A stretch of 10,002 nt of DNA from positions 1-10,002 of the forward strand of contig JBHIFE010000049.1 in the NCBI GenBank assembly GCA_046760985.1. Direction: 5' to 3'. The translations under genes and the position numbers were made by a program. Below are positions 1 to 7,084 of this stretch, in pieces; the first letter of the stretch is position 1; every line of letters begins with the position of its first letter. The notes beneath the pieces were generated by a model that did not search any database, was not told where the DNA came from, and saw only the letters and a list, made by a program, of their open reading frames with translations. Origin of the DNA: JBHIFE01 sp046760985. GTDB taxonomy: Bacteria > Chloroflexota > Dehalococcoidia > Dehalococcoidales > RBG-16-60-22.

Positions 1-1
1 A

Positions 2-20
2 AGAGGGACTTCGTCCCTCT
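2..20. terminator. Short perfect hairpin, possible terminator part
   Basis: AGAGGGAC at 2-9 pairs perfectly with GTCCCTCT at 13-20 across a three-base loop. No good T tract follows on the plus strand, and the window edge hides what follows on the minus strand. It resembles the hairpin at 100-121 and may belong to the same repeated hairpin module. Its role as a terminator is inference. Confidence 0.35.
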
Positions 21-99
21 AAGACTCCCTATGTATATTTGGAGGCAAAGCCTCTTCTTTGACTCTCCTTATGATATTTACCCTTTTAAATGGGAGTTT

Positions 100-123
100 A
101 AGAGGGGCTGACGCCCCTCTTTT
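100..123. terminator. Hairpin with T tract, likely intrinsic terminator
   Basis: AAGAGGGGC (100-108) pairs perfectly with GCCCCTCTT (113-121) across the loop TGAC. On the plus strand the stem runs into TTTT and then A/T-rich sequence, the classic intrinsic terminator form. On the minus strand the tail is weaker. It lies about 80 bases beyond the nrdJ stop codon, so it could also stop nrdJ transcripts, or those of a gene coming from left of the window. Confidence 0.5.
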
Positions 124-133
124 AAAATTAATT

Positions 134-159
134 CCCCCTTTCCTTTTAAGGAGAGGGGG
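134..159 (-). terminator. G/C-rich hairpin downstream of nrdJ
   Basis: CCCCCTTTCCTT (134-145) pairs with AAGGAGAGGGGG (148-159) with one G-T wobble, leaving a two-base loop. Read on the minus strand the stem is followed by A/T-rich sequence, and it lies 45 bases past the nrdJ stop. It is the best candidate for the nrdRJ operon terminator. Similar G-rich palindromes are common dispersed repeats in environmental bacterial genomes, so it may also be a repeat copy. Confidence 0.45.
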
Positions 160-203
160 ATAAAGGGGGTGAGGTTAGTAAATAATCTCTATGGTAGGTA
201 GAG

Positions 204-2750
204 TTAGCACTTGGTATAGCCGCAGGCGCGGCAGATGAAGCAGCCTTCCTGATAGACGAGCAGATTGCCACATTCCGGGCATTGTCCGGCTAGATTCTTG
301 GCTAAACCGTAGTCCTCTAGTTTAGGCTTATTGCCATCATCACCACGGATATGTTTTTCCAGGACGCTGGCAATGGCATCAGCGCAGGAGAGAATAGACT
401 TGCCCTCCTCCCAGGCAATGGATGGGCAGCGGATACCACGGAGCTGCTTTACCACTGAGGCAACATCTACCCCTGACCTTAAAGACAGCGAGATAAGCCG
501 ACAGGTGGCTTCAAGCTGGGCGGAGGCACAGCCTCCGGCTTTGCCCAGACTGGAAAATACTTCACATATGCCACTCTCGTCAGAATTCACGGTTACATAG
601 ATATAGCCACAGCCGGTGGTTACTCTTTCGGTTATCCCGGTAGTTATTTTCGTCCTCTTCCTTGGGGTACGCCCAGCAACTTCAGCTTTCTCTTTCTTAC
701 CGGTGGTCAATACCTGAGCGTCACGGCTTCTATCCCGGTAGATGGTTATCCCCTTTAGTCCCTCCTCATAAGCCAGCATATAAACCTTGGCTACATCTTC
801 CCGGGTAGCTCCCTGGGGGAAGTTGACCGTCTTTGATACTGCGTTGTTGGTGGACTTCTGGAAGGCAGCCTGCATCCTGACATGCCATTCCGGACTTATC
901 TCGTGGGCGGTAACAAACAATCGCTTGATTTCTTCAGACACCCCTTCAATATCACTAAGGTGAGTTCCGCTAGCCAGCTTCTGCATGAGCTCCTCAGAGT
1001 AGAAGCCACCATTCCTGGCAACTTCCTCAAAATAGGGATTTGCCTCTACTAACTGGGCACCATCCAGAATATTCTTGGTGTAACTCACCGCAAAGAGAGG
1101 CTCAATGCCACTAGAGCAACCAGCTATCATACTCAGGGTACCGGTGGGAGCAATAGTAGTGCGTGAAGCGTTTCTTACCCTGGGACCACCAGGAACATCA
1201 TAGCTACTCCCCTTAAAGGCAGGAAAGATGCCACGCTCTTTGCCCAATTCCACCGAGGCTTTAAGCGCTTCTTCATCTATGAATTGCATAACATCGGTGG
1301 CAATCTGTAGTGCCTCTTCTGAGTTATAGGGAATACCCAGCATAATCAGCATATCAGCAAATCCCATTACCCCAAGCCCGATTTTCCTGGTCTTCTTGGT
1401 CATTTCAGCTATCTGGGGTAGCGGGAATTTGTTGACATCAATAACATTATCCAAGAACCGGACGGCAAGTTTTATTGTCCTAGCTAGCTTAGGATAGTCA
1501 ATCTCGGTAGTCCCGTTTGTGCTTCGCAGCATCCTAGCCAGGTTGATAGAACCTAGATTACATGATTCGTAGGGAAGCAGTGGCTGCTCGCCACAAGGAT
1601 TGGTACTTTCAATACTGCCTAATCTCGGCGTGGTGTTATCCTGATTTATACGGTCAATGAAGACAATGCCCGGGTCGCCTGTTTTCCAAGCCATATCCAC
1701 TATCTTGCCAAATACCTCTTTAGCATTGAGCGTAGCCTCAATCTCTTTGGTATATGGATTTATGAGATTATAGTCAGCACCCACCTTCACTGCTTCCATA
1801 AATTCAGCGGTTACGGCTACCGAAAGATTAAAATTAGTCAGAGCAGTTGGGTCATCTTTAGCGGTTATGAATTTCATGATGTCAGGGTGGTCAACATTAA
1901 GGATAGCCATGTTGGCACCACGGCGCATCCCACCCTGCTTAATGACATCAGTAGCAGTATCAAAGACTCGCATAAAGGAAACCGGTCCGCTGGCTACTCC
2001 TCCGGTGGAGCCGACCCTGTCTTTTTCCGGTCTCAGTCTGGAGAAGGAAAATCCGGTGCCACCACCACTCTTGTGGATGAGTGCCGTATATTTTACCGCG
2101 TTAAAGATGGACTCCATGGAGTCCTCAACGGGAAGAACAAAGCAAGCCGACAGCTGTCCTAACTCCCTCCCCGCATACATTAAGGTAGGGGAGTTCGGCA
2201 GGAATTCCAGATTAGCCATTAATTCATAGAATTCGTCCTCTCTTTGCTTAACATCGGCGTTAGACTCATAAATAAGCTCAGCCGAGGCAACAGCCCGTGC
2301 CACACGACGGAACATCTCCTCCGGTGTCTCAATAACCTCCCCCTGTTTATTTTTCTTCAGATACCTTCTTTCCAGAACGCGAAGAGCATTTTCAGTAAGA
2401 GTAATACCAGAGGTGGGTTGGACTTTTAGTTTGACGGTGGCAGTTGTTTCCATTTCAGGTTTAGCCTCCTTTATCTGCGTTGGTTCTTCAGCGGCTAAGA
2501 TTTCCCTCACCATATTCTGGACTTCAGCTTCGGTTGGTAGGCGTTTTCTTTTATGGCGAGGCTTGGGCACCAAGTGTTCCATTCCGGGCAAGGGTTGTGG
2601 CTGTTCCAAGCGTTCAATTACCTGAGCCGTGAGCTGCTCAATTAGTTGCCTATCAGGCATGCCCATGGATTCAGCAGCAGCAAAGATAGCCTTGGCAATC
2701 CGATTACGATTCAGAGGTTGTTTGTTTTCCGGTTGATTAGCTGTGCTCAT
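204..2750 (-). CDS. nrdJ: Adenosylcobalamin-dependent (class II) ribonucleoside reductase
   Basis: This 848-residue enzyme reduces ribonucleotides to deoxyribonucleotides using a cobalamin-derived thiyl radical, with or without oxygen, in the cytoplasm. The catalytic set is complete: Cys203 (in LSACF) and Cys397 (in ESCNLGS) are the redox pair; Asn384, Cys386 (thiyl radical) and Glu388 lie in NPCGE. The PTGTLS loop is near 535-540. A TSCPD-type domain spans roughly 705-800, and the tail carries a zinc-ribbon-like set (Cys824, 827, 837, 840, 843, 848) expected to re-reduce the active site. Residues 14-85 resemble an ATP-cone, but the usual N-terminal beta-hairpin is missing and a Pro/Lys/Arg-rich insert sits at about 51-70. 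The ATG start is supported by AGGAG six bases upstream. It lies 14 bases after nrdR and shares its NrdR-controlled promoter. Confidence 0.97.
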   Translation of the reverse strand: MSTANQPENKQPLNRNRIAKAIFAAAESMGMPDRQLIEQLTAQVIERLEQPQPLPGMEHLVPKPRHKRKRLPTEAEVQNMVREILAAEEPTQIKEAKPEMETTATVKLKVQPTSGITLTENALRVLERRYLKKNKQGEVIETPEEMFRRVARAVASAELIYESNADVKQREDEFYELMANLEFLPNSPTLMYAGRELGQLSACFVLPVEDSMESIFNAVKYTALIHKSGGGTGFSFSRLRPEKDRVGSTGGVASGPVSFMRVFDTATDVIKQGGMRRGANMAILNVDHPDIMKFITAKDDPTALTNFNLSVAVTAEFMEAVKVGADYNLINPYTKEIEATLNAKEVFGKIVDMAWKTGDPGIVFIDRINQDNTTPRLGSIESTNPCGEQPLLPYESCNLGSINLARMLRSTNGTTEIDYPKLARTIKLAVRFLDNVIDVNKFPLPQIAEMTKKTRKIGLGVMGFADMLIMLGIPYNSEEALQIATDVMQFIDEEALKASVELGKERGIFPAFKGSSYDVPGGPRVRNASRTTIAPTGTLSMIAGCSSGIEPLFAVSYTKNILDGAQLVEANPYFEEVARNGGFYSEELMQKLASGTHLSDIEGVSEEIKRLFVTAHEISPEWHVRMQAAFQKSTNNAVSKTVNFPQGATREDVAKVYMLAYEEGLKGITIYRDRSRDAQVLTTGKKEKAEVAGRTPRKRTKITTGITERVTTGCGYIYVTVNSDESGICEVFSSLGKAGGCASAQLEATCRLISLSLRSGVDVASVVKQLRGIRCPSIAWEEGKSILSCADAIASVLEKHIRGDDGNKPKLEDYGLAKNLAGQCPECGNLLVYQEGCFICRACGYTKC

Positions 2751-2756
2751 CAGCAG

Positions 2757-2761
2757 CTCCT
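2757..2761 (-). promoter_or_regulatory. Ribosome binding site of nrdJ
   Basis: On the minus strand this reads AGGAG, six bases before the ATG. It lies in the 14-base gap after nrdR and fixes the nrdJ start. Confidence 0.8.
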
Positions 2762-2764
2762 ATT

Positions 2765-3337
2765 TTAAGTCCCACTTTTTGCCGGTTGTTCTGATTTGGC
2801 TCTACCTCTCTTCCGATCTCTTTTAGCCAGTTCCTCTAATTTTTCAGTGGAGAGTAGGGGTAGCTGACTGGCAGCAGGAGATACTTCCGGTTCACCACTA
2901 GCCAGAGTATCTACAACCTGTTTCAAGGTGGTGATGTCAGCAAATTCTCGGTAAACGCTGGCAAAACGGATATAGGCAATATGGTCTAGGTTCTTTAACT
3001 TTTCCATCACCATGTCACCGATGACAGCACTAGGTATCTCTACTTTAGCTGAGCGGTAAAGCTCAACTTCTATGTCATCGGCAATCTTATCCACCGTACC
3101 GCTGGGTAGCGGTCGTTTTTCACAAGCCTTACGAATGCCAGTGAGCAGCTTATCCCGACTAAATTCCTCACGCCTCTGGTCTTTCTTAATCACGAACAGT
3201 CCAGCTGGTTGCAATCGCTCGTAGGTGGTGAAACGGGAGCGGCACTTTAAGCACTGGCGCCGACGACGTATTCCTTCGTTTATGTTGCGAGAGTCTATAA
3301 CTTTAGAATCATGATAACCACAATAGGGACAGTCCAT
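2765..3337 (-). CDS. nrdR: Transcriptional repressor NrdR
   Basis: NrdR senses ATP/dATP and represses ribonucleotide reductase genes by binding NrdR boxes. The N-terminal zinc ribbon is intact: Cys3, Cys6, Cys29 and Cys32 in MDCPYC...RRRQCLKC, followed by the typical RFTTYE. The ATP-cone covers about 47-137 (KKDQRREEFSRDKL..., IAYIRFASVYREF). At 190 residues it is about 40 longer than usual; the extra C-terminal tail (about 150-190) is charged and low in complexity (KRDRKRGRAKSE). The ATG start has GGA seven bases upstream. It is the first gene of the nrdRJ operon and is probably autoregulated through the two boxes in its promoter. Confidence 0.97.
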   Translation of the reverse strand: MDCPYCGYHDSKVIDSRNINEGIRRRRQCLKCRSRFTTYERLQPAGLFVIKKDQRREEFSRDKLLTGIRKACEKRPLPSGTVDKIADDIEVELYRSAKVEIPSAVIGDMVMEKLKNLDHIAYIRFASVYREFADITTLKQVVDTLASGEPEVSPAASQLPLLSTEKLEELAKRDRKRGRAKSEQPAKSGT

Positions 3338-3346
3338 AATTAAATC

Positions 3347-3362
3347 CTACATTATGTAGTGT
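3347..3362. promoter_or_regulatory. NrdR box, downstream copy
   Basis: CTACATTATGTAGTGT matches 12 of 16 positions of the published consensus acaCwAtATaTwGtgt. It lies just downstream of the expected transcription start of nrdR. Its centre is 32 bp from the other box, with a 16-bp gap between them, the spacing known for paired NrdR boxes. The weaker of the two copies. Confidence 0.65.
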
Positions 3363-3372
3363 AACGAAGGTT

Positions 3373-3401
3373 ATGCTACCACAACATATAGTGCTTGTCA
3401 A
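3373..3401 (-). promoter_or_regulatory. Sigma-70-type promoter of nrdRJ
   Basis: On the minus strand the -35 is a perfect TTGACA (plus 3396-3401) and the -10 is TAGCAT (plus 3373-3378), separated by exactly 17 bases. The start of transcription would be near 3366, giving a leader of about 28 bases before nrdR. The upstream NrdR box occupies the spacer. Confidence 0.7.
3379..3394. promoter_or_regulatory. NrdR box, upstream copy in promoter spacer
   Basis: CCACAACATATAGTGC matches 13 of 16 positions of the NrdR-box consensus, including all strongly conserved ones. It fills the spacer between the -35 and -10 of the nrdR promoter, so NrdR bound here would block RNA polymerase directly. Confidence 0.75.
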
Positions 3402-3441
3402 GAGTTTTTTGCCCTAATTTTAAAAATATTTTTGGCCAGGC

Positions 3442-3470
3442 TTTACCTGACCTGCTTCAGGAGTTAAGAT
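3442..3470 (+). promoter_or_regulatory. Possible promoter of folC
   Basis: TTTACC (3442-3447) and TAAGAT (3465-3470) are each 4/6 matches to the -35 and -10 consensus, 17 bases apart. The start of transcription would fall about 35 bases before folC. Matches are modest and no other evidence supports it. Confidence 0.35.
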
Positions 3471-3497
3471 ATGGCGTGAAAGGTCAGTCAATAACAT

Positions 3498-3505
3498 AGG
3501 TGGTG
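3498..3505 (+). promoter_or_regulatory. Ribosome binding site deciding the folC start
   Basis: AGGTGGTG is a near-perfect Shine-Dalgarno sequence lying six bases before TTG at 3512. The competing GTG codons at 3500 and 3503 lie inside it and have no good site of their own. Confidence 0.6.
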
Positions 3506-3511
3506 AGCAAG

Positions 3512-4840
3512 TTGGACTACCAATCGGCGTTAGATTATATTTTAAGCTTCGCTGATTATGAGAGGATTCCGCGTTCAGCGCTTGTCTTTGATTTGGGTCG
3601 CATTGAGATGCTGCTGGAAAGATTGGGCAACCCCCAGGAAGCGACCAGGTCAATTCACATCGCCGGCACCAAGGGAAAGGGGAGCACGGCGGCAATGATT
3701 GCCTCCATCCTAACCCGGGCTGGCTACCGAGCCGGGCTTTATACTTCCCCCCATCTTCACAGCTTCACTGAAAGGATACAAGTTAATGGGAAACCTATCG
3801 CCGAAGGTGCATTCGGCAGACTGTTAGAGAAGATAAAACCTGAAGTTGAAGCGGTAAATCGCTCTGGTGCCCTGGGTGAGCTTACCACCTTTGAACTACT
3901 AACGGCACTAGCCTTCGTTTATTTCAAAGAGAGGCGGGCAGATTATCAGGTGTTGGAGACAGGATTGGGGGGGCGCCTTGACGCCACCAATGTGGTGAAA
4001 CCGAAGGTCTGTGTCATAACTTCCATAAGTTTTGACCATATGGATGTTCTGGGTAATACTCTTACCCAGATAGCCACTGAGAAAGCCGGCATTATCAAGT
4101 CGGGAAGCACCGTGGTATGTTCCCCCCAATTTCCAGAGACAATGGCAGTGATAGAAAGGATATGCCAGGAGCGGGGGACAAGGCTGGTCAGGGTAGGCAG
4201 CGATGTCACTTGGCACCAGAAAACCTTTAGCCCTGAGGGGCAGTCGTTTGTGTTGAAGGGATTAAGAGGCGAATATGACCTTAATCTGCCTCTACTTGGC
4301 GAGCATCAACTGGAAAATGCGGCTACAGCGGTGGCTACAGTAGAAGTTTTAGCCAACTCAGAGGCAAGAGTCTCACCGGAGAGCATTACTGCCGGGCTGG
4401 CACAGGTGCACTGGCTAGGACGACTTCAGATTCTACGGCGTGAGCCCTGGGTTATCGTTGATAGTGCCCACAATGCTGACTCAGCCAGAAGGCTAACCGA
4501 GGCACTTGAGCAATATTTTAATTTTGACCAGTTGCTCTTGATTTTTGGAGTTTCCTCGGATAAGAACATCGCTGGAATGATTGCTGAACTAGCCTCTCTT
4601 CCCAGCATGGTTATTGTTACCCGCTCTCACCATCCCCGCGCTGTAGAGCCGGCTAAACTTGCCGGTGAATTCTCAAAGTGGGGAATAATCACCGAGGTAG
4701 CCGAAGATGTTGGCTCAGCAGTAGAACTAGCCTTAGCCAACGCAATGCCGACAGACCTTATCTGTGCCACCGGCTCAATATTCATAGTAGCCGAGGTGAT
4801 GGAATATATGTCAAAGCGTGCTAACTTGGAGGGGGATTGA
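3512..4840 (+). CDS. folC: Folylpolyglutamate synthase / dihydrofolate synthase
   Basis: A Mur-ligase-family enzyme that adds glutamate to folates, and in many bacteria also to dihydropteroate, using ATP. Numbering from the GTG at 3500, the P-loop is HIAGTKGKGST (53-63). It is followed by TSPHLHSFTERI (82-93), the LETGLGGRLDATN metal and ligand loop (152-164), SFDHMDVLG (177-185) and TEKAGIIK (193-200), where Lys195 is the likely carbamylated lysine. The C-terminal domain shows GEHQLENAATA and VIVDSAHNADSA. Length (442 residues from TTG, 446 from GTG) is normal. The TTG start at 3512 is preferred because of the AGGTGGTG site and because the protein then opens MDYQSALDYI, as in typical FolC. 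It is divergent from nrdR, and its last 20 bases overlap ribD tail to tail. Whether it has one or both activities cannot be read from sequence. Confidence 0.95.
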   Translation: MDYQSALDYILSFADYERIPRSALVFDLGRIEMLLERLGNPQEATRSIHIAGTKGKGSTAAMIASILTRAGYRAGLYTSPHLHSFTERIQVNGKPIAEGAFGRLLEKIKPEVEAVNRSGALGELTTFELLTALAFVYFKERRADYQVLETGLGGRLDATNVVKPKVCVITSISFDHMDVLGNTLTQIATEKAGIIKSGSTVVCSPQFPETMAVIERICQERGTRLVRVGSDVTWHQKTFSPEGQSFVLKGLRGEYDLNLPLLGEHQLENAATAVATVEVLANSEARVSPESITAGLAQVHWLGRLQILRREPWVIVDSAHNADSARRLTEALEQYFNFDQLLLIFGVSSDKNIAGMIAELASLPSMVIVTRSHHPRAVEPAKLAGEFSKWGIITEVAEDVGSAVELALANAMPTDLICATGSIFIVAEVMEYMSKRANLEGD

Positions 4841-5918
4841 CCCTGGCTTCAATAATAAGGTCTTCTCCTATTCTATATATTTTTCTGAATGACAACTTTA
4901 GAGTTTGACCGACCTCACGAATATTTAGCTCCCCGACCGCTTCAATGCCCTTCCCCATTATCTTTGGTGCCACAGCGATGACCATCTTATCTACCAAATT
5001 CCGGCGCAGTAGTGAAGTAATAACCCCAGCTCCTCCCTCAACCAGAATTGAAGAAATGCCCCGCTGTCCCAGCATGCTGAGTAACTGTCTGAGGTCAACT
5101 TCTCCAGCTTCATCCTCCGGGGTTATCAAAACCCCAATTCCCATCCGACGCAAACTGGACAACTTCTGCTCATCGGCACCAGAAGTAGTGGCAATAATTG
5201 TGGGAGCCATTTGCTGACTCCCGACTACCTTAGCGTCCAGTGGAATTCTTAATCTGGTATCCAGAATAACCCTAGTCGGGTTCCTTCCTCTGACCAGGCG
5301 TACAGTGAGCTCAGGGTCATCAGCCAATACCGTATCTATCCCCACCATAATGGCGTCGCTAGTAGCCCGCAATTTATGAGCCAGCCGCCGGAACTTTTCC
5401 GAGCTTATCCACCGAGAATTCCCGGTGGTAGTAGCAATCCTGCCATCCAGAGTCTGGGCGAACTTTAAGGTGACCAGAGGGAGCCCGGTGGTCATATACT
5501 TGAAATGGGCTTCATTTAGTTCACGGCACTCTTCTTCAAGCACCCCGACTCTGGTCTCAATTCCTTGCCGCTTCAATATCTCCACACTTTTTCCGTTAAC
5601 CAGTGGATTTGGGTCCAGGGTGCCAATGACGACTCGCCCGATTTTGTTCTGGATTATAGTCTCCACGCAGGGAGGAGTTTTACCTTGATAGCAGCAGGGC
5701 TCCAGGGTGACATAGAGAGTCGCCTTTTCCGTATCCTCGCTGGCATTTTGAATGGCATTGACTTCAGCATGCCTCCCCCCATAATGGTGGTGATAACCTT
5801 TACCAATTATTCGGTTATCTTTAACAATGACAGCGCCCACCATAGGATTCGGGCTAGTCTTTCCCAGACCCTTACTGGCTAGCTGCAAAGCCTGTTTCAT
5901 GTAATCTTCATCAAGCAA
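4821..5918 (-). CDS. ribD: Bifunctional riboflavin biosynthesis deaminase/reductase
   Basis: RibD carries out the second and third steps of riboflavin synthesis: deamination of the pyrimidine from GTP cyclohydrolase II, then NADPH-dependent reduction of the ribose. The N-terminal cytidine-deaminase-like domain (about 1-145) has the zinc ligands His50 in GRHAE with catalytic Glu52, and Cys75 and Cys84 in PCCYQGKTPPC. The reductase domain (about 147-360) shows LKFAQTLDGRIATTTGNSRW, DAIMVGIDTVLADDPELTVR and LVEGGAGV. Length (365) is typical. The start is TTG: the upstream ATG at 5943 is out of frame and stops after five codons, and GGGG at 5930-5933 serves as a somewhat distant Shine-Dalgarno. 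It is second in an operon, 31 bases after a membrane-anchored protein. No other rib genes are nearby and no FMN riboswitch is seen. Confidence 0.95.
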   Translation of the reverse strand: MLDEDYMKQALQLASKGLGKTSPNPMVGAVIVKDNRIIGKGYHHHYGGRHAEVNAIQNASEDTEKATLYVTLEPCCYQGKTPPCVETIIQNKIGRVVIGTLDPNPLVNGKSVEILKRQGIETRVGVLEEECRELNEAHFKYMTTGLPLVTLKFAQTLDGRIATTTGNSRWISSEKFRRLAHKLRATSDAIMVGIDTVLADDPELTVRLVRGRNPTRVILDTRLRIPLDAKVVGSQQMAPTIIATTSGADEQKLSSLRRMGIGVLITPEDEAGEVDLRQLLSMLGQRGISSILVEGGAGVITSLLRRNLVDKMVIAVAPKIMGKGIEAVGELNIREVGQTLKLSFRKIYRIGEDLIIEARVNPPPS

Positions 5919-5949
5919 GTTTGATTTATCCCCTTTTGGTCATGACGAC

Positions 5950-6654
5950 TTATTCTTTCGGCTTTATCATTATGGTAAAAGTTATCTCTTCCTGCTGAAT
6001 AGTAATATCGGTAAACTCCAAGTCAACTTTCCCATTGCCGCCTGTTTCGCCTTCAATTAGTTGAACCAGCAACTCGTCAGTCTTCTGGCTAATAAGTCCA
6101 ACAAATTTGTCTTTAAGTATTGCATCAAGTAGCGGGATACCGGAACTAACATCAGTTACTTCCACCTTGGGTTTGCCCTCTTTGACACCGACTCGCATTT
6201 TTGTTTTGATGTTAACCTCAATGCCGTAGGTAGTAGCTTTCAGTTCAGTTACCAGGTTGTTATCGGTTTGAAGGTCGATATAGACACTTTTTATCTCTAA
6301 TGGGATATCCTCCGGCACCTCAACCTGACTGAGCCGCTTTGTCGCTTGGTCATTGACTTCAGCTTCAGTGAAGACCAAGATTACTTCCTTGCTCTCGCCA
6401 GTAGCAGAAACTTCAGCTATAGCTTGCCTAAGGCTTTCCATCTTTTCTTCAAAGCTCAGGGTAGGTGGTTTACTTTGGCTTGGCGGAGGTTTAGTTTCAC
6501 TTGGTGGAGGCGGCGGCTCGGCTGGTGCAGCCGGTGGGGGTGGCTCTGGTGGGGAGGGAATGCTAAAGCTAAAATAACCGATAAGGTAGCCAGCACCAAC
6601 TCCAATGAGCAAGGCAACAATGGCAACACTTACAATGAGTAGGGGACCTTTCAT
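5950..6654 (-). CDS. Membrane-anchored proline-rich protein, unrecognised
   Basis: I do not recognise a named family. From the ATG at 6654 there are 234 residues. A hydrophobic segment at about 4-31 (PLLIVSVAIVALLIGVGAGY) is a signal anchor without a lipobox cysteine. It is followed by a very proline-rich linker (about 33-65, with several PPPP runs) and a soluble outer domain of about 165 residues. That domain has alternating beta strands (ELKATTYGIEVNIKTKMRVGV, VDLEFTDITIQQEEITFTIMI) around the segment VEVTDVSSGIPLLDAILKDKF. This pattern recalls small extracytoplasmic lipid-binding-like domains (DUF2993/LmeA or DUF2140 type), a weak inference. TTG at 6657 directly precedes the ATG, and the ATG is taken as the start with weak GGTAAGAG upstream. 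It has its own strong promoter and is followed by ribD 31 bases on. Confidence 0.8.
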   Translation of the reverse strand: MKGPLLIVSVAIVALLIGVGAGYLIGYFSFSIPSPPEPPPPAAPAEPPPPPSETKPPPSQSKPPTLSFEEKMESLRQAIAEVSATGESKEVILVFTEAEVNDQATKRLSQVEVPEDIPLEIKSVYIDLQTDNNLVTELKATTYGIEVNIKTKMRVGVKEGKPKVEVTDVSSGIPLLDAILKDKFVGLISQKTDELLVQLIEGETGGNGKVDLEFTDITIQQEEITFTIMIKPKE

Positions 6655-6710
6655 CAATCTCTTACCATCAATAGTTTTTAATTTTAGGCTAGGATGGTGC
6701 TGGTAGAGGA

Positions 6711-6739
6711 ATTATATAGAAAAGCATGTCCTGTGTCCA
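6711..6739 (-). promoter_or_regulatory. Sigma-70-type promoter of the membrane protein-ribD operon
   Basis: On the minus strand TGGACA (plus 6734-6739, 5/6) and a perfect TATAAT (plus 6711-6716) are 17 bases apart. The start of transcription would be near 6704, giving a leader of about 50 bases. No FMN riboswitch or other leader structure is seen. This is the only clear feature in the 172-base gap between the two operons. Confidence 0.7.
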
Positions 6740-6829
6740 TCATGTTACCTGAACAACTAGATATTAGACAATCTTTGTGTGTCTGGCTGGCAAATCTGAG
6801 GATTATTGTTAGTAGAAGGCTGAAGGAGA

Positions 6830-7084
6830 TCAAATTCGGGCTAATAGTTCTCCTAAAGCAGGGACTTCTCCTACAAGCTCATCTAAAGAGGTCTCTTCTC
6901 CGGTTATTCTAAAGGCTCTCTTTTCCGAAGTGGAAACCACGACAACACTGACCGGCTGCTTAACCGCAAAAAGTGAAATGCTGTTATTACGATGCCAATA
7001 GTTCAGCAAAACCTTTTCTACTGGAATCAGGATTATTCCAGCAATTGCCACAGGATTGCCGACTTCTACTTCTTTCTTTTCCAT
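6830..7084 (-). CDS. Short GerW-like protein lacking the glycine loop
   Basis: An 84-residue protein that can be lined up with the GerW/YtfJ protein of the same operon. VGNPVAIAGIILIPVEKV (8-25) matches VGEPITVQGATLIPLISV there. PVSVVVV (44-50) matches PIAVVIV, and TSLDELVGEVPAL (65-77) falls where GerW proteins have a helix before a conserved Pro. The glycine-rich stretch between the halves is replaced by 12-15 polar and aromatic residues (LLNYWHRNNSISLFAV). No signal or membrane segment is evident. The ATG lies inside the end of the DUF2953 gene (19-base overlap, different frame), which suggests translational coupling. The relation to GerW is inferred by eye. The family is not one I can name, and the function is unknown. 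Confidence 0.7.
   Translation of the reverse strand: MEKKEVEVGNPVAIAGIILIPVEKVLLNYWHRNNSISLFAVKQPVSVVVVSTSEKRAFRITGEETSLDELVGEVPALGELLARI

Noticed and set aside
1867..2229. 120-codon plus-strand ORF inside nrdJ
   Set aside because: It lies wholly antisense to conserved nrdJ coding sequence, has no ribosome binding site and no protein-like features.
3338..3497. Cobalamin riboswitch in front of the B12-dependent reductase
   Set aside because: The nrdR leader is only about 28 bases after the predicted start, and none of the conserved B12-box elements is visible.
6353..6642. Plus-strand ORFs rich in Gly/Trp
   Set aside because: They are antisense shadows of the proline-rich linker in the minus-strand membrane protein.
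6658..6829. FMN riboswitch upstream of the ribD operon
   Set aside because: The expected leader is about 50 bases, too short, and no FMN-element core sequences are seen.
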